Positions 22,557 through 34,735 are shown, counted from the stretch's first letter. The stretch: 64,000 nucleotides of DNA from Zygnema cylindricum (GCA_037447655.1 JBBHKE010001973.1:1145954-1209953), one strand, 5' to 3'. Notes: generated from the letters alone by a model not told the origin. Numbers and translations: made by a program.

Positions 22557-23480
22557 AACAAGAATTTCTTATCTTCTCGGGTGAAAAATATGTGTAGAGG
22601 GCAGATATGGTTGAAACGCACTTCGAAAATGTTAATCTAATCGATATTTTGGATTGTTCACTAGTAGAATCGGATCCGTCTTGGTCGAAGAAAAACTCGC
22701 AAGCTCGATCTATTCTCAAATTTTTTATCTTGAAAGAATTGGCTATGTCTTGGATAAAAATGAAAAAGCCGATTGATATCTAGAAGTCTCTCAAGGATGA
22801 TTACGAAAAGGCTAATGTCCAAGAAGAGTTATCTTTGGCTGGTCAAATTTGGAACTATTGATACACGCGCGGCAAAATGGCAGATTATGGAAACAAGTTT
22901 CAAATTCTAATAGACTCTCATGCCTGTGCAGGTGGATCTTTCCCTCATTTTCAGTAGGCTGCATTACTAATGAGAGGTCTTCCTAATACTATTAAAGCAG
23001 CATCTGACAAACTGAAAAAGAAAGATAAAGCTAGCTCGTCTTTACAGTTAGCTATTAATTTGATATTAGAAAAGGAAGCTAATTCTAAAATTCATAGTGG
23101 AGAAAAGAAGGTAGAGGCATTTAATGCAAATTTTGATTAAAAACACAGTTTAATCCGCAAAAAAATCAGTTTAATCAAAACCTAAATCATTTTAAACAGT
23201 TTAATGAAAGAGGAATTAGGTAGTCTTTCAACGCTTTTTTTTATTGTAATGAAAAAGGTCATGGATAAAATTTATGTTCTTAGCTAAAGAGAGCTAACGA
23301 AATAGGTTTGTACAGGCCTTGATGGCAACAGAGCCGGTATTATTAGGCTTCACAAGATCTACGTCTTGAGGAAATTAACTATTTTCGACATCTTCATCTT
23401 ACGAAGACGAGTCTCAAACACTCGGTGACGAGGAAGATGAGAACTTATTCGCTATAGGAGCAACAATGGAGGGTGCAAAA
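22551..23480 (+). pseudogene. Copia-5 gag remnant
   Basis: FLIFSGEKYV-stop-RADMVETHFEN (about 22566-22635) is the copia gag start, one frame off from the LTR/PBS ATGs, so a frameshift has occurred nearby. QEELSLAGQIWNY and LLMRGLPNTIKAA follow. The zinc knuckle FYCNEKGHG-stop-NLCS lies at about 23239-23284. Confidence 0.75.
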
Positions 23481-26400
23481 GACAGTGGATGGATAATGGA
23501 CACCGGAGCGTCGGCACACATGTGTTGGAACAAGGCAATTTTCAAAAATTTGAAATCCACACTTAAGTAAAATATCTACTATGCCTCTGGTATGAGTGTA
23601 TAGACACGTGCTGTAGGTGATGTCTCTTTGCTTGTTGACATAGAAGGAAAGGCAGTTGAGAGAACTCTTCACAATGTTCTCTTTGCCCTAGATTTCAAGA
23701 AAAAAATGTTTTCAACTTCTTTGGTAGAAAGTAAAGGGTTTAAAGTCCATTTGAAACATGGTCGGCATGTTGTTAGCAAAAACGGAAAGATTGCGGTCAC
23801 ACGCACTAGAGAGGCAAGCAAAATGTATCGAATGGATATTCTTGATAATAAAGAAAATGATGTTTTGTATTTTGGTGTATTATCTTCAAATGAGCTGTGG
23901 CATAAGAGGTTAGACCATGTGAACTATGACAGTTTGAAAAAATTGGTACATGCTGGTAAATTAGAAAGAGTCACTCTTTCAGATAAGTGATCTAAAACGT
24001 GCGATGGATTTGCACTAGGAAAAATACAGAGATTATCGTTTTTATAGAAATTTGAACACAGGTTTACTAAACTTTTGCTACTAATTCATTCTGATGTCTT
24101 CGGTCCTACAAAGGTACCCTCTACCGGGGGAATAAAACATATGGTTTCTTTTATAGATGATTTTTCAATGCTTACTAAAGTCTAATTTATGAAAGATAAA
24201 AGTGAAGTCTTCAACAACTTCAAACAATACAAAGCATGGGCAGAGAAATTACATGGTCTGCGAATTATGGAACTCAGATTGGACAATGGCGGCAAATATA
24301 CGTCAAAAGAGTTTGAAAATTTCCTACTTAAGGAGGGCATTAGTCATCACCTAATTGTACTATATTCAATGGAATAAAATGGGGTTTTAGAAAGACTAAA
24401 TAAAACTATCACAGAGAGCTCTAGGGAATGCTTACAGATAAAAATGTGGATCTGAAATTCTAGGTTGAAGCATTAAATTGTGCAGTTTATATAAAGAATA
24501 GAATAGGGTCAAGATCGGTAGAGAATACACCTTACGCAGCTTAGACTGGTAGAAACGTGGATGTTAGTCATTTCAAAATCTTTGGCAGCAAATGCTTTAT
24601 TTTGGATACGTCTAAAGACTGATGGAAGACGGAACTGAATGGATAACCGGGTATTTTGTTGGGGTATCATGATCACTCTAAAGGGTATATAGTCTTTGTA
24701 TTTGAGAAACAAAAAATAATTGTAGCGAGGAATATTTTTGTAAAAGACGAGCTTGACTCGATAGACTCATTAAACATGATAAACTAAAAAAAGCAGTAAA
24801 AAATACAGAAATATGTCATTTTAGATTGCAAACAAGAGATTGTCACACAGATGCAAAGACCTCCGGTGGTGACACCGATGTCTGACATTAACCAAGTTTC
24901 TCAACAAGTTCGATTTCAGCTAGGTGACCAGAATTCGAATCCCATGGATTTTGCACAATGACAAAAGAGAAATGCGAGGGATCCGACGATTTCAACCTCA
25001 AAATATTCGGGGGGAAAACGATCCAGTAGATGGCTGCGAGCAAATTCCCACTCTGCCTACTCTCCGGCCTCAGCGGAGCCTTAAGCATTCGGGAGGCCTT
25101 CTAAACACCACGCCTTCTAAACACCAGAAAGACATCACTGGATCGAAGCAGCTAACGACGAAATGAAGTTTATCATGGAAGCTCAAATATGGGAGCTTGT
25201 GGATCTTCCTCTGAACTAAAAAGCGATCGGCAGCAAATAGGTATTCAAGGTGAAGTTAAATCCTGATAATACCATTGAACGATAGAAGGCTAGGCTTGTG
25301 GCAAAAGGGTTTAATCAAAAGGAAAGAATTGATTTTAAAGAAACTTTTTCTCTAGTTCTAAGATTTGTGACAGTTAGGATTTTCTTGTCCCTAGCTGCTA
25401 TAGAAGATATGAACATACATCACATGGATGTAAAAACGGCCTTGTTGCAAGGAGAGCTAGAAGAGACCATTTACATGCAGCAACGTGAAATGTATACAGA
25501 GCTAGGATAATAGCACATAGTATGCAAATTGTTAAATTCTCTGTACGGTCTAAAACAGGCCCCTAGGCAATGGAATCTGAAGCTTCATGAATTCCTAACT
25601 AGCCTACGATTTCAAAGGATAAGCTCTCATCATTTTCTCTACGTCTTAAAGAGTGAGGATGGGACAGTGTATATAGCGGTGTATGTAGATGATTTACTAT
25701 TAACTAGCAAATCAATGGGTGAAATAAATAAAATCAAAACAGTCTTAAATTTAGGTTCGAGATGAAAGACCTCGGTGAGGCAAAATATATTTTAGGTTTT
25801 TTAGGTAGAAAGGGATTGAAATAAGAGAGATTAATAAAAATGATTCAAAAAGAGGTTATTGGAAAGATGCTAGATAAGTATGGTATGTGGGGGGCAAAAG
25901 GGTGTGTAACTCCAATGGAGTTTTGACAAAAGTTAGATGGAGAAGAGACAAAACCGGGCGTTATTGTTATTGAGTATGTAACAAATAGTGGGGAGTTTAA
26001 TATATTTTATGAATTGTACCCATTCTGACATTACTACAACAATTGGGGTACAAAGCAAAAGTATAGATAATCCAAGAAAATCTGACCGTGATGCATCAAG
26101 AAAAGTCTTAAAATATTTGGTAGGAACCAAAGACCTTAAGTCACACTAGGCGAAGGAGAAGTGAAGCTGCAAACATGGAGTGATGCAAGCTACGGCGACA
26201 TTCGAAGCCGGAAATCCACCACGGGATTTGTTTTGCAAATTGGGAATGATCTTGCTGTTAGAGCTGCAAACTTCAAAATGTCACGGCACAGTCGACAATG
26301 GAGTCAGAATACATAGCAGCAAGCTCGGCCCTCAAAGAGCTCTTATGGGTAAAATCCATGTTGTAGGAATTGGGATATATGCAGGTTGGACCACACCAAA

Positions 26401-26590
26401 TCTGGTGTGATAACCAGGCTGCCATTGCCATTGCCTCTTACCCGAGTCACCACTTGAATAGCAAGCATATGGATGTAAGGTTACACTTTGTAAGAGAAAA
26501 AGTGTTTTCCAGGGTGATTGAATTATACTATTTACCAGATGCAAAAATGATTGCTTATACGCTCACTAAAGCTCTCCCTGCTCCTTAGCT
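23481..26590 (+). pseudogene. Copia-5 pol (PR, integrase, RT, RNase H)
   Basis: The protease site IMDTGASAHMC is intact as a motif (about 23491-23523). The GAG-pre-integrase domain is open at 23628-23990 (LWHKRLDHVNYDSLKKL). The integrase core includes HSDVFGP and LDNGGKYTSKEFENF (24090-24377). RT contains KARLVAKGFNQKERIDFKET, HHMDVKTALLQGELEE, LYGLKQAPRQWN and YVDDLLLTS (25290-25765). RNase H runs from LQTWSDASYG to SKHMDVRLHFVREKV (26170-26588). Stops at several points and a RT/RNase H frameshift make it defective. Confidence 0.87.
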
Positions 26591-26605
26591 GAAGTAATGT
26601 AAGGA

Positions 26606-26800
26606 TGTAGTGGGACTAGGTGACTAGTTGAGTTGTTTCGCCGCCATGTTGTGCTAAGTCGACATCAAAATGGAGTGGGACTAGGTGACTAGTTAAAGTT
26701 GCGGCATTGCTATACTTCCATGCTGCGTTACATTGGGATTCAGTGGGATTAGGTAACTAGCTGATTTGTTGCATAGGTATGCTGCTATACTGTGCTTGTT
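26606..26800 (+). repeat. Three imperfect 65-68 bp repeats before the Copia-5 polypurine tract
   Basis: AGTGGGACTAGGTGACTAGTT recurs at about 26609, 26674 and (diverged) 26742, each followed by a TTG-rich and GCTAT-containing part. Confidence 0.7.
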
Positions 26801-26869
26801 TGACAAAAAAAACTATGTTGCTTGACATCGTAGCTGCGCCAATACACTAAGTCTAAAGCTTTAGGAGAG

Positions 26870-27843
26870 TGTTGAAATTGGAAAGATTTAAGTCTCAGTA
26901 AATTAGTGTGACGGCAAAAATAATAGCGTAAAGGACAAGTGTCGTCACTTAAACAATCGAACAGGTGTTTTTCATAATAGCATCGACATCCACATACGTG
27001 CGTCACACACTAGACGGGACTAAGCAGCTGCGACACAAATGGGACAAAAGAGCTACTACGGGAAGAAACAATTGCGATGCAGATGGGACAAAGTAGTTGC
27101 GATGTGACAAGGCAGCTGCGATTATTTTTAGATATGATTTAGTAGAAGACGACGCAACTATGACGAAGCTGTCATGATGTTGAATATGATTCAGAACGGG
27201 ACATCGCAGTTGTAGTTAATATGAATCAAGTCAATGGACAAGATTCATGACAGAATCACAAGTGATTTGCTGGTAGTTGGTTTCCTAACATCTGGATGGA
27301 TGTATCCGAACAATAGTAACAAAGCCAACGGCAAGTAATTATACAATCACTTACTATTAATATCTCAGTAATATTGAGTGTATAGTGGTAGAATCAGCCT
27401 TAGCCTGATTAGCTTAACTTAGATCTTAGTGGTAGTTTGGTTCATGGAAATATCTCTTTAGAACACTTGTAACAAAGATACTACACTAAGTAATAGGACA
27501 ACTAAGAGTAAAAACTCACTACGAGTTTAAGATTGAGGACTTAAAACATTTTGTGTATCCAAACATTCAAACTATGTAATCTGCTGACAGTTTTTGGGAA
27601 ACTTTTGAGCTGCTTATTTTTGTGTATGATGGATCAATTGAGCTAAAACTTTGGGAGCTGTTAGTCTTTGTAATATTTTATAATGTGGTATAGTTTGGAA
27701 GACGTTTGATAATTGTATATGAGTTGGTGAGCTGTAGAATACACCTACTTGATAGGATTCTTGGTTAGTTTGTGTGAGTGAATTATGTCTACCTCTACTA
27801 CTACTGTTGCTCCTCCACCTGCACCACTCGTTGTAGAACAACA
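26870..27843 (+). repeat. 3' LTR of Copia-5
   Basis: It pairs with 21569-22541. It also keeps the ATG and the leader ORF ending in VVEQQ, because the leader is part of the LTR. The polypurine tract TTTAGGAGAG precedes it. Confidence 0.9.
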
Positions 27844-29227
27844 ATTTCTAGTGAAAGTATCAAACTCTTTGTCATCTAACACAGACGTAGAGATAAGATT
27901 TTTACTCAGTCGAGGAATGTAGAGTACACCTAAGTAGGTGAGTATAGAAGTCTTACCCTCCACTAAGACTTTCATATCTACCGACCCCACTAGATTTGTA
28001 AGAACCACTCTCCAATCCCCATACTCTATCTCCACAGTAGGGATCTTTCTTTGCTAAGTATAGAGGTGGTTATCATGACACATATGCATAGATGTACCTA
28101 AGTTGATGATCCATCCTTCATGTGGAGCTTCTCGATTTGCTTTAAGAGCCCTCTTCTGTTTCACAGGGATCTCCTTCTCCTCTAGATTCTCGTCAAGAAG
28201 AAGCTCCCCATCCTCCTCCTCAAAGGACTCGTCCTTTGTGTCTCCTTTCACTTTTGTAACCACAAGTGCCTTTTTTTTTCTCTCCAGAAGAACCCCCTCC
28301 ATAATTAATTTGGAGCCTCAGCTTCGAAAGCTTGACGAAATCCGCGATGAAGTTTTGCGGCCATTTGCAAAAATGACAAAGACCCTTTAGGGGCCGCGGT
28401 TCTCCAGATTGATCTATTTCTCCTTTGTACGGCTTTTTCGGGTCCTTTCTCTACTTGTCAACTCCGAGAGCTAGAGCTTGAATGCTCTTTCATCCTCTCA
28501 TGATCTCAATCATGTTTTCTTGCACAAGTATCATTCGGACCACTCTATTCCACTTCCATGAACTGTTAGTCATTTCGTGTACTTGGTACACTATGTTCTC
28601 ATTCTCCCCGGGTAACTTCATGATGAGAGTGTTAACTTTCATTTTTATTGTACCTGTCCACTCAACACTCTCCATCTCTATATATAGACAAGAGAGATCA
28701 TTGAAGTAGTCGAACATCTTTCCCCCTTGTGTATAATTTCCTAAATTTTTCTCAAACAAACTAGAGCTCTTGAATAGTACCAACTCTATAGATCTCCACC
28801 AAACTCACCCAAAATTCATCCGATTTGTAAATGTAAGGTGGGGGGTTGCCAAAGCTTGAGTGAGGTGTCTTAGATTGACGTTTTTGGTAGCCATGATGGT
28901 GTCTTCCCACGTTTGGGTATGGTTCTCCGTGGTCTTCACGATTGTCGCTCTAGGTGCCGTGGACAAAGGAGTAAGAGGTGTCTCCTTCTCTTTCCCTTTT
29001 GGGACACATTGTTATCCCCATCATTAGCCTCCTCTGGAGCAACACATGGTGCAGCACAAAACCTTATTCCACCAAACCCTGGTGGAGTTCCCTGAGGTGG
29101 ATCTTTCTCCTATCAACTAACAATACCCCAGTATCGTTTTTCGTAAAAAGCCCTTGCCATCATGGCTTCCCAATAGATGAAACCAGATCCATTGAAGATA
29201 GGCACCCAAGAGGGTTGGCCCATAAGG
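27844..29227 (-). pseudogene. Copia-3 gag and protease, 5' part of the element
   Basis: The minus strand from 29223: MGQPSWVPIFNGSGF, beginning at the ATG in the PBS. It continues through FDYFNDLSCLYIEMESVEW (about 28710-28655) and a damaged zinc knuckle (CHFCKWPQN..., about 28370). An acidic tail follows (28302-28180), then the protease site INLGTSMHMC (about 28125-28095, Asp to Asn). The end matches Copia-1 1366-1545 (MEIEYGD...STSVLDDKEFDTF). Frames are broken by several stops. Confidence 0.82.
29214..29227 (-). other. PBS of Copia-3, half-tRNA(iMet) type
   Basis: CTTATGGGCCAACC on the minus strand matches the iMet anticodon-arm PBS at 12 of 14 bases, directly after the LTR. It contains the gag ATG. 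Confidence 0.75.
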
Positions 29228-30194
29228 TGTCATTGTGTGTCTTCCATTGGACTAGAGAATTTAGGATGCCTCTAGGTAGGTTTTAACTAACCCACTTTCA
29301 ACCACATCCACTGCTACCTAAGCAGACAAGTTGACAATCTGACTGCACGATTTGTTACTTCGACTCCCCTGAGTCCATAGCAAAAGAAATCACTGAAAAC
29401 GGCCAACCAGCCGATAAGTTATGAGGTGGCAAAGATGCGGATTTATAGAAACTCTCATAGAGAGAGGTGACTGTCTAACAAAACTTGCCTAGTCGTAATC
29501 CCTTTTCACAACCCCTATCTGCTGCAATACAATCTAATCAAATGACTATATAGTACAGAAAAGTAATACGACTGATGTCCTTTCTGTACGGCATGTGTAC
29601 GACAAGGCCATTGAGTGGACGCGTGTCCATATTTTACTCCTCTTTATGTTCCCTGAAATTCTCGCGACCAAATGTTATCCCTCCATGTGTCAGTAGGTCA
29701 TGCCACGTCTGAAAACCACCAAAGTGACCATTCCGAGATCTCGGCGGTGTTGTGTGCCGTTGGATCAAATTCAACATTAATTTTTAGCCGTCGTAACAAA
29801 TGTTTGATTCATTTGTTTCGTGCGGGATCATGTTCCCACTATATAATTTCTATTTCTATGTCCCTTCAATCATAATATCCGTTAATTTGATAAAGAATTA
29901 TAATATAGTTTAAGTAATTGTCATTCCCTATGTAATTTAACGAACTCCTATGAGAGACCAGTTACAGCTGACGCTTATGCCTTGCTTTGCCAGTCGCAGG
30001 TTCGGGTCTTATTGGACTCAACCTTTTGTTGAGAGTGACTTATATCACTCTTTAGTCCTGACTATGGAGTTGAGGCTACATGGCTTCTACTTCTCTCTCC
30101 TAAGTTTTAACGTATGGGGATGGGAACAGGTTGAGGGAGGTCACACTTTTTACCAAGCTATTCAATTAAACTTTATATGTCAGTGATTTTAACA
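29228..30194 (-). repeat. 5' LTR of Copia-3 (family A)
   Basis: The minus strand starts TGTTAAAATCACTGAC and ends ACACAATGACA. It pairs with 13647-14653. Confidence 0.88.
29941..30023 (+). other. tRNA-like block in Copia-3 5' LTR
   Basis: Diverged copy of the block at 14361-14440: CAGTTACAGCTGACG...GCTTTGCCAG and a box B-like GGTTCGGGTC (29999-30008). Confidence 0.4.
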
Positions 30195-30360
30195 TGAAAA
30201 GATAAAAACAGGGATCGATGGCATTTGTTTGATTTGAGAATTTATTTATTAAATTTTACGTGCAACTAAAATGTAGGCGGCTAATTTGTTGTGGATACGC
30301 ATGATATATTTGGATTTGCGGCTGGATTAGTTCAGAGTTTGTGTTTGCGCCCGTGGGGAT
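30195..30360 (+). pseudogene. Copia-2 RNase H tail
   Basis: Sequence between Copia-3 and the Copia-2 3' LTR. It seems to resume at an (R)EKI-like position, so about 15 codons are missing relative to the left side (NPVFH). A short purine-rich CGTGGGGAT before 30361 is the likely polypurine tract. Confidence 0.55.
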
Positions 30361-31002
30361 TGTTGGGATATCAAATCACCTCGCATAAGCGACGTTTCAA
30401 ACAATATTTGATTGCGCTTCCGTGTCACGCCGTTCTACAAAATGTGCAATGATGTTTCGTGGCACTATTTGAGGCGTTCGCGAACAAAACGTACTATTTC
30501 GTTTCTTATGACTTTTAATTTTGAACAGGTGTTCGTGTTTTGTGCACACGTACTTTATTTTCTTGCGTACACGTGACACATGTTAAAATTTACTTTTCGA
30601 GTTTGTCGTTTCAAAGGAAGAAAGCGTTTGCGCCTTCCTTCGTGGAAGTTTTAATGCAGCATGCGATAGTTAGCTAAAGACACAGTTTGTCGCTCTGCTA
30701 AGTCTTGCATGTCTTACCTTTTATTTGTTAGTGTAGAGTAGCGAGAATATAGGGAGTTGTTAGAAGCGAGTACATAGGCAGCACTGTACAACTGTAGAGT
30801 ATTGAATCTTAAAAGAGTTAATCGTTGAAGTATAAATTATGGACATGAGAGAAAATTAAAGATGTAAAGAGGCTTCGACAAAAAACAATTATAAATCTTT
30901 TTGCCTGAATATTCCTCTTATCTTTTATGAGATTCCGCTTTATAAATGTTTTATATTTTGTGAATTTTTTTTGAGTGAATGTCTTTTGCTTAAGATCCTA
31001 CA
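30361..31002 (+). repeat. 3' LTR of Copia-2
   Basis: TGTTGGGATATC...AAGATCCTACA; pairs with 7141-7770. Confidence 0.9.
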
Positions 31003-31007
31003 GGGGT

Positions 31008-31125
31008 GAGGGTGGTCATAATACTTGTGTACGAGGGTGGCACTTATTTATTAAAGAAGTAGGAGGGGTATACATTATCTTACAGGCTGCCCATTTTGTG
31101 GGTCAATGGAGACCAAAGAAAGGCA
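31008..31125 (+). repeat. LTR-J, right part after Copia-2
   Basis: Continues LTR-J after the Copia-2 target duplication. It ends GGGTCAATGGAGACC...AAAGGCA, aligning with the family A ending (GTCCAAATGGGGGACACAGAATTGCA in Copia-1). Confidence 0.65.
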
Positions 31126-31290
31126 CTTACGAGTTCATTTTATCATATTTAAAAGACAACAAAGATAATCGAGTGAGATCTTCTCAAAGTACTCCTTCTA
31201 CTACTTTGAACGCCACCGTTCTAAATTAAGGCGATTTATTTTCTTTGCGTGGTGGCAAAAGAGGGGGAGGAAGGGGTGGAGGCCTAAGAG
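31126..31290 (+). other. Short unassigned segment between LTR-J and Gypsy-1
   Basis: Has a glycine/arginine-rich reading (RGGGRGGGLRG) recalling the Copia-2 gag tail. No boundary or target duplication was placed. Confidence 0.35.
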
Positions 31291-33640
31291 GTATCATTTG
31301 AGAGGCTAGACGGAGGTCAAAAGGACTTGTTAGTGGACAAGTAGCTCCTCCACATAAGACAGGCCCCTCTGCGGGAGAACCACCTCGCTGTCAAACAGTT
31401 CCGACTGCAACGCAGGTTCTGGGGACTTCACCAGGACCTAGACCGAAATCTCCTCTTCTGCAGGAAAGGGAGGAAACCACAGGGCATAACAAAGAGGGTT
31501 TGGGTGCATATTTGCCTACTGAGTCTGCTAGTGTTCCCCGGGAAGAGCAAACATTGGTCTCTCTAGAGGTGTCTTCTGCTGTGGAGACGTTGGTGCAGTT
31601 ACGACTGGATGAGAGGATTCACATTCCCTTAAGGGCGCCAACACCTCTTTCAACATCCCTCAGAGCATCTCCAAATTTTCCATCTTCTCCTCCTCCTCAT
31701 TTCTCTCACTCCCCGGGTCCCACCACGCAGTCTGGGACTGCCCTTTGCCATCTGTTTCTCCAGCAACCACCGCCTGCGGGTCCTTGGATTCGCCAATTTT
31801 CTTGTACAAGTACGACGTACCCGCCTACTCACCTCCTCACCAACGTTCTCTTTCTTCTAACTCCGGAACTCCACCTCTCGAGACATATAGGAGGCAAACT
31901 AGGAGACCCACGCCTCATTCCTTGAGGGCCCCAACAGTCTCCGTCTCTGTCTCCATCTCCGTCTCCATCTCCGTCTGTGTCACCTTCCATTTCTCAAATA
32001 AAAAATAAACATCGCCATCACATCCCATCGGTGGAGGAATTTTTAAGGGAGGAACAATACGCTCCTAGATATAGAGGAGCCAGAAATCAAACTCCTTCTT
32101 TAACAACAAGACCATCGTTAGTGGGAGGGAGGATTAAAGAAGTTACACCAGCCCGTCCTAGTGGAGGAGGAGGCAGTTCGGATCTCAGAAACACAGATCC
32201 AAGGGTTGTTTCACCGGTTCAATTTGTCAGTCCCACCCGGCCTTCTTCGCCCCCGTTCACCACCCTCGCGAATGAGGAGAAAATGGGTGACTTAAGGATT
32301 TTTACCGAGGACAGTTCGCGGATCGATTTCTCCGATTTTCAACTGTTGTGGAAATCTTTCACGCAATCCGAGATAAACGAGTATAGGGGTGGAGCAATCC
32401 CCGATGACTTTAGAGCTACCCTCTTCCAAATGATGGTCAATTATCTTGTTGGTGGCTCTTTAACAAATTACAAAGAGCGATAACCTCTTTTGTTGGCTCC
32501 CAGGATCAAAATTTCTGACCTTATCGTTGGTGAGGCAGTCTTGGAAGCAGAAGCAAACTTAGCTGCAGCTACAGCCGCTCCTATCACAATCGCCTTCACA
32601 GATGACATGAAACAGCAAGCAAAAGGTTAAGCCTATGTCAACCAGCTTTAGGCAATCTAGGCCGCCAGAGCTGCCACCCGGATGGTTGCACATCCTACAC
32701 CCTGTACTACCATTTTGAACACCTGGAGGCTCTTTTACACTGGAAGGAATGAATCGGCTTTCAAAGAATTTACGGATTTCTGTTGCCAGAAGAGTGAAAC
32801 CCCCAAAACTCTTTTCAACAGATTGTCGAGCCTCTGTCAAAAGACAAAACTATAAACCATTGATTTCTCGGCTATGTCAACCAAATACTTTATCGCGGTC
32901 CGAAACTGGTTCGGACCCACGAGGAAGACTGCCCTCGATAATTGGATTGCCGGACAGGCCATCCAGGATAACAATCCATTCACTAAAGAAATCTCGGTGG
33001 CTGCAATGAAGCTTTACGACCACTTCGTTCATAGAGAGGCCTAAGAGAAGGCGGTAACCGGCAAAACCAAGGGAAACTTTGCAAGATTTGTTGGAGACAT
33101 GCATCCTGACAATGAGGAGTCAGGAAAACTCCTAGCTTTGCGGAACCTTAAGAAGAAAGAGGTGGTGGATAGCGTTTCCGAACCCGCCATGGGGTCCGAT
33201 GACTGCGTCTTCTTGTACAATTGTTTGAATTGTCAACAAACAGGTCATGGATGGAAGCGCTGCCCCCGGAAGCTCAAACCAGAGTTGGCCCTCAAGGTGA
33301 AAGAATGGGAAAAAGAGAGGGCTGAAAGGACCAAGAAGAAGCAGGAAAGGAAACAAGAAGGGGGATCGGAAGACAAAACATCGGTGAACAAGGAAAATTA
33401 CCGTCCGACTCCCCGGTCCGAAACTGCAAAAATGTCACTAGCCCAATTGCGACAAATCAAACTTTTGAAATTTGATGATGCGTAAATCTCCAATAAACTT
33501 AGTGGCAAATACACCACCGAGGGCTCTAACTGTGAGGCTTGTGGTTTCAGGGGTCACAAATAGGGGCAGTGTTTTCGAAAGAATGGGGTCTCAAAGGAGA
33601 TGATGAATATACACTGTTTACCGGCGAAGGTGAAACTGCG
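31291..33640 (+). pseudogene. Gypsy-1 gag (proline-rich N-term, capsid, zinc knuckles)
   Basis: A proline/serine-rich N-terminal region (31500-31925) matches Gypsy-2 55349-54726. The capsid-like part begins MGDLRIFTEDSSRIDFSDF and includes LLWKSFTQSEINEYRGGAIPDDF (32284-32480). A zinc knuckle CLNCQQTGHGWKRC lies at 33228-33269, and a second C/H cluster (CEACGFRGHK) at about 33534-33563. The capsid is cut by at least three stops. Gag would package the RNA of full-length relatives. Confidence 0.78.
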
Positions 33641-33678
33641 GTAAACCCTTTCCCTCTCCAGCTTCTTTACCCTTAGGT

Positions 33679-34560
33679 ATGCTGCACCACAGAAGAACCG
33701 GAACGACAGCCAACAGGTCAAGCAAGACTCACCCCAAAGATTATAATCCAACAGCACAGCCAGCAACTAGCGCCAATGGCTACAGATTTGGCAGCCCTGC
33801 GATAGGAATCTTCCTCCGGACTCGTACTCTACCAACTGCTCTGAAACTCCACCAAAGGAAACACGAGTTACTACAGATGCTGGCGGAGCTTGAACACGAA
33901 ACCGCGGCGGGCGAAGACAATGACGATGTGAAGGGGCGGGACATGGAACCTCCTAAAGCGCATCATGCACAAACCTTTCTTTCAGAAGCCTGGAATGGCG
34001 GCATGGGAGACACTCGCAGGCAGCTTCGTAACTTGACATCGGCGGAGAGAAGAGACAAGCAAAGACTGGCTCAAGGAGACCACAACAGGAAGATCAGTGG
34101 ACCTTTGACCTTCTCCCCCATGGTAGTCATTTTCAACGACAAAATAGGTCTCGGAATCAAACCCATAAAACCTCCTTCCCCAGCGAGGAAGAAATTGCCT
34201 CCCGGATTTGAGAATTACAGGACAACTTACACGTTAAAGATGGAAAAACATGCAAAGGAGGAGGAAAAGCAGAACAACCAAGACAGGTTCAAAAAATATT
34301 TGGCGGAACGTTTAGAGGATATTACACCAGAAACGCCACCAGGATTTTAGAATTACAAGACAACTAACACGTGAAAGATGGAAAAACTTGCATAAAAGGA
34401 GGAAAAACAGAATAACCAAGACTGGTTCGAAAAATATTTGGCGGAACGTTCAGCCAAAAACGCCACCAGAACAAGAATCTGACCACAAAAGTGAGGAAGC
34501 AAGGGGGTGGGAGCACAAAAAACCGGAGGAACTAGCACATTCCCCCATTTTGTCTCATTC
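33679..34560 (+). pseudogene. Gypsy-1 gag C-terminal linker with internal duplication
   Basis: Open at 33679-34350 (223 codons): RRDKQRLAQGDHNRKISGPL, KKLPPGFENYRTTYT and a charged EEEKQNNQDRF helix. A block of about 143 bp (about 34205-34345) is repeated in tandem at 34346-34475 (GF-stop-NYKTTNT...EKYLAERS). Gypsy-2 has a single copy (53043-52700). Confidence 0.75.
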
Positions 34561-34735
34561 CCCCTGTTTAATCTACATTCTGCGGCGTTGCCATACTGCT
34601 ATGGTGCGTTGCTATGTTGCACTACTGTATGGTTGCGCTACTCTACTACTTTGCTACGCTGCTATGTTGCGATGGTCTGAAGTCGCAGCTGGGCTGCTCT
34701 GGAACCGCAACTATAGCCGTCTAGTTTCTAGCCAC
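34561..34735 (+). repeat. Filler at the Gypsy-1 deletion junction
   Basis: Contains repeated TGCTATGTTGC and TTGCTACGCTGCTATG units. A similar motif in the opposite orientation is at 18520-18570 in Copia-4. Confidence 0.5.

Larger units (their letters stand above)
21569..27843 (+). mobile_element. Copia-5, Ty1/copia element with family B LTRs
   Basis: LTRs of 973 bp (21569-22541) and 974 bp (26870-27843) start TGTTGAAATTG and end GAACAACA. The flanks are CTTTC (21564-21568) and ATTTC (27844-27848), a target duplication with one change. Inside are gag, protease, integrase, RT and RNase H in copia order, with stops in each. The two LTRs differ at many positions, so the insertion is old. Confidence 0.92.
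13647..30194 (-). mobile_element. Copia-3, Ty1/copia element split by Copia-4 and Copia-5
   Basis: Family A LTRs lie at 13647-14653 (3') and 29228-30194 (5'). Between them the element is in three pieces: RNase H to integrase (14690-17359), part of the GAG-pre-integrase domain (21311-21568), and protease-gag (27844-29227). The pieces join in order when Copia-4 and Copia-5 are removed, and both removals leave sensible target duplications. Its own flanks (TCACA before, TGAAA after) do not match, and Copia-2 lacks codons across the junction. Confidence 0.87.
7141..31002 (+). mobile_element. Copia-2, Ty1/copia element, split by nested insertions
   Basis: Two related LTRs bound it (7141-7770 and 30361-31002). 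The flanks are AGGGT (7136-7140) and GGGGT (31003-31007), a 5-bp duplication with one change. Between the LTRs lie its own gag and pol (7771-13646), then the 16.5-kb Copia-3 insertion, then its tail (30195-30360). A solo LTR at 9160-10505 is a further insertion. It belongs to a different copia lineage from Copia-1 and -3: other LTRs, a glycine-rich gag tail and a normal-type PBS. Confidence 0.87.

Noticed and set aside
31500-31925. Independent proline-rich host gene
   Set aside because: The same proline-rich reading occurs in Gypsy-2 gag (54.7-55.35 kb), so it is the gag N-terminal region.
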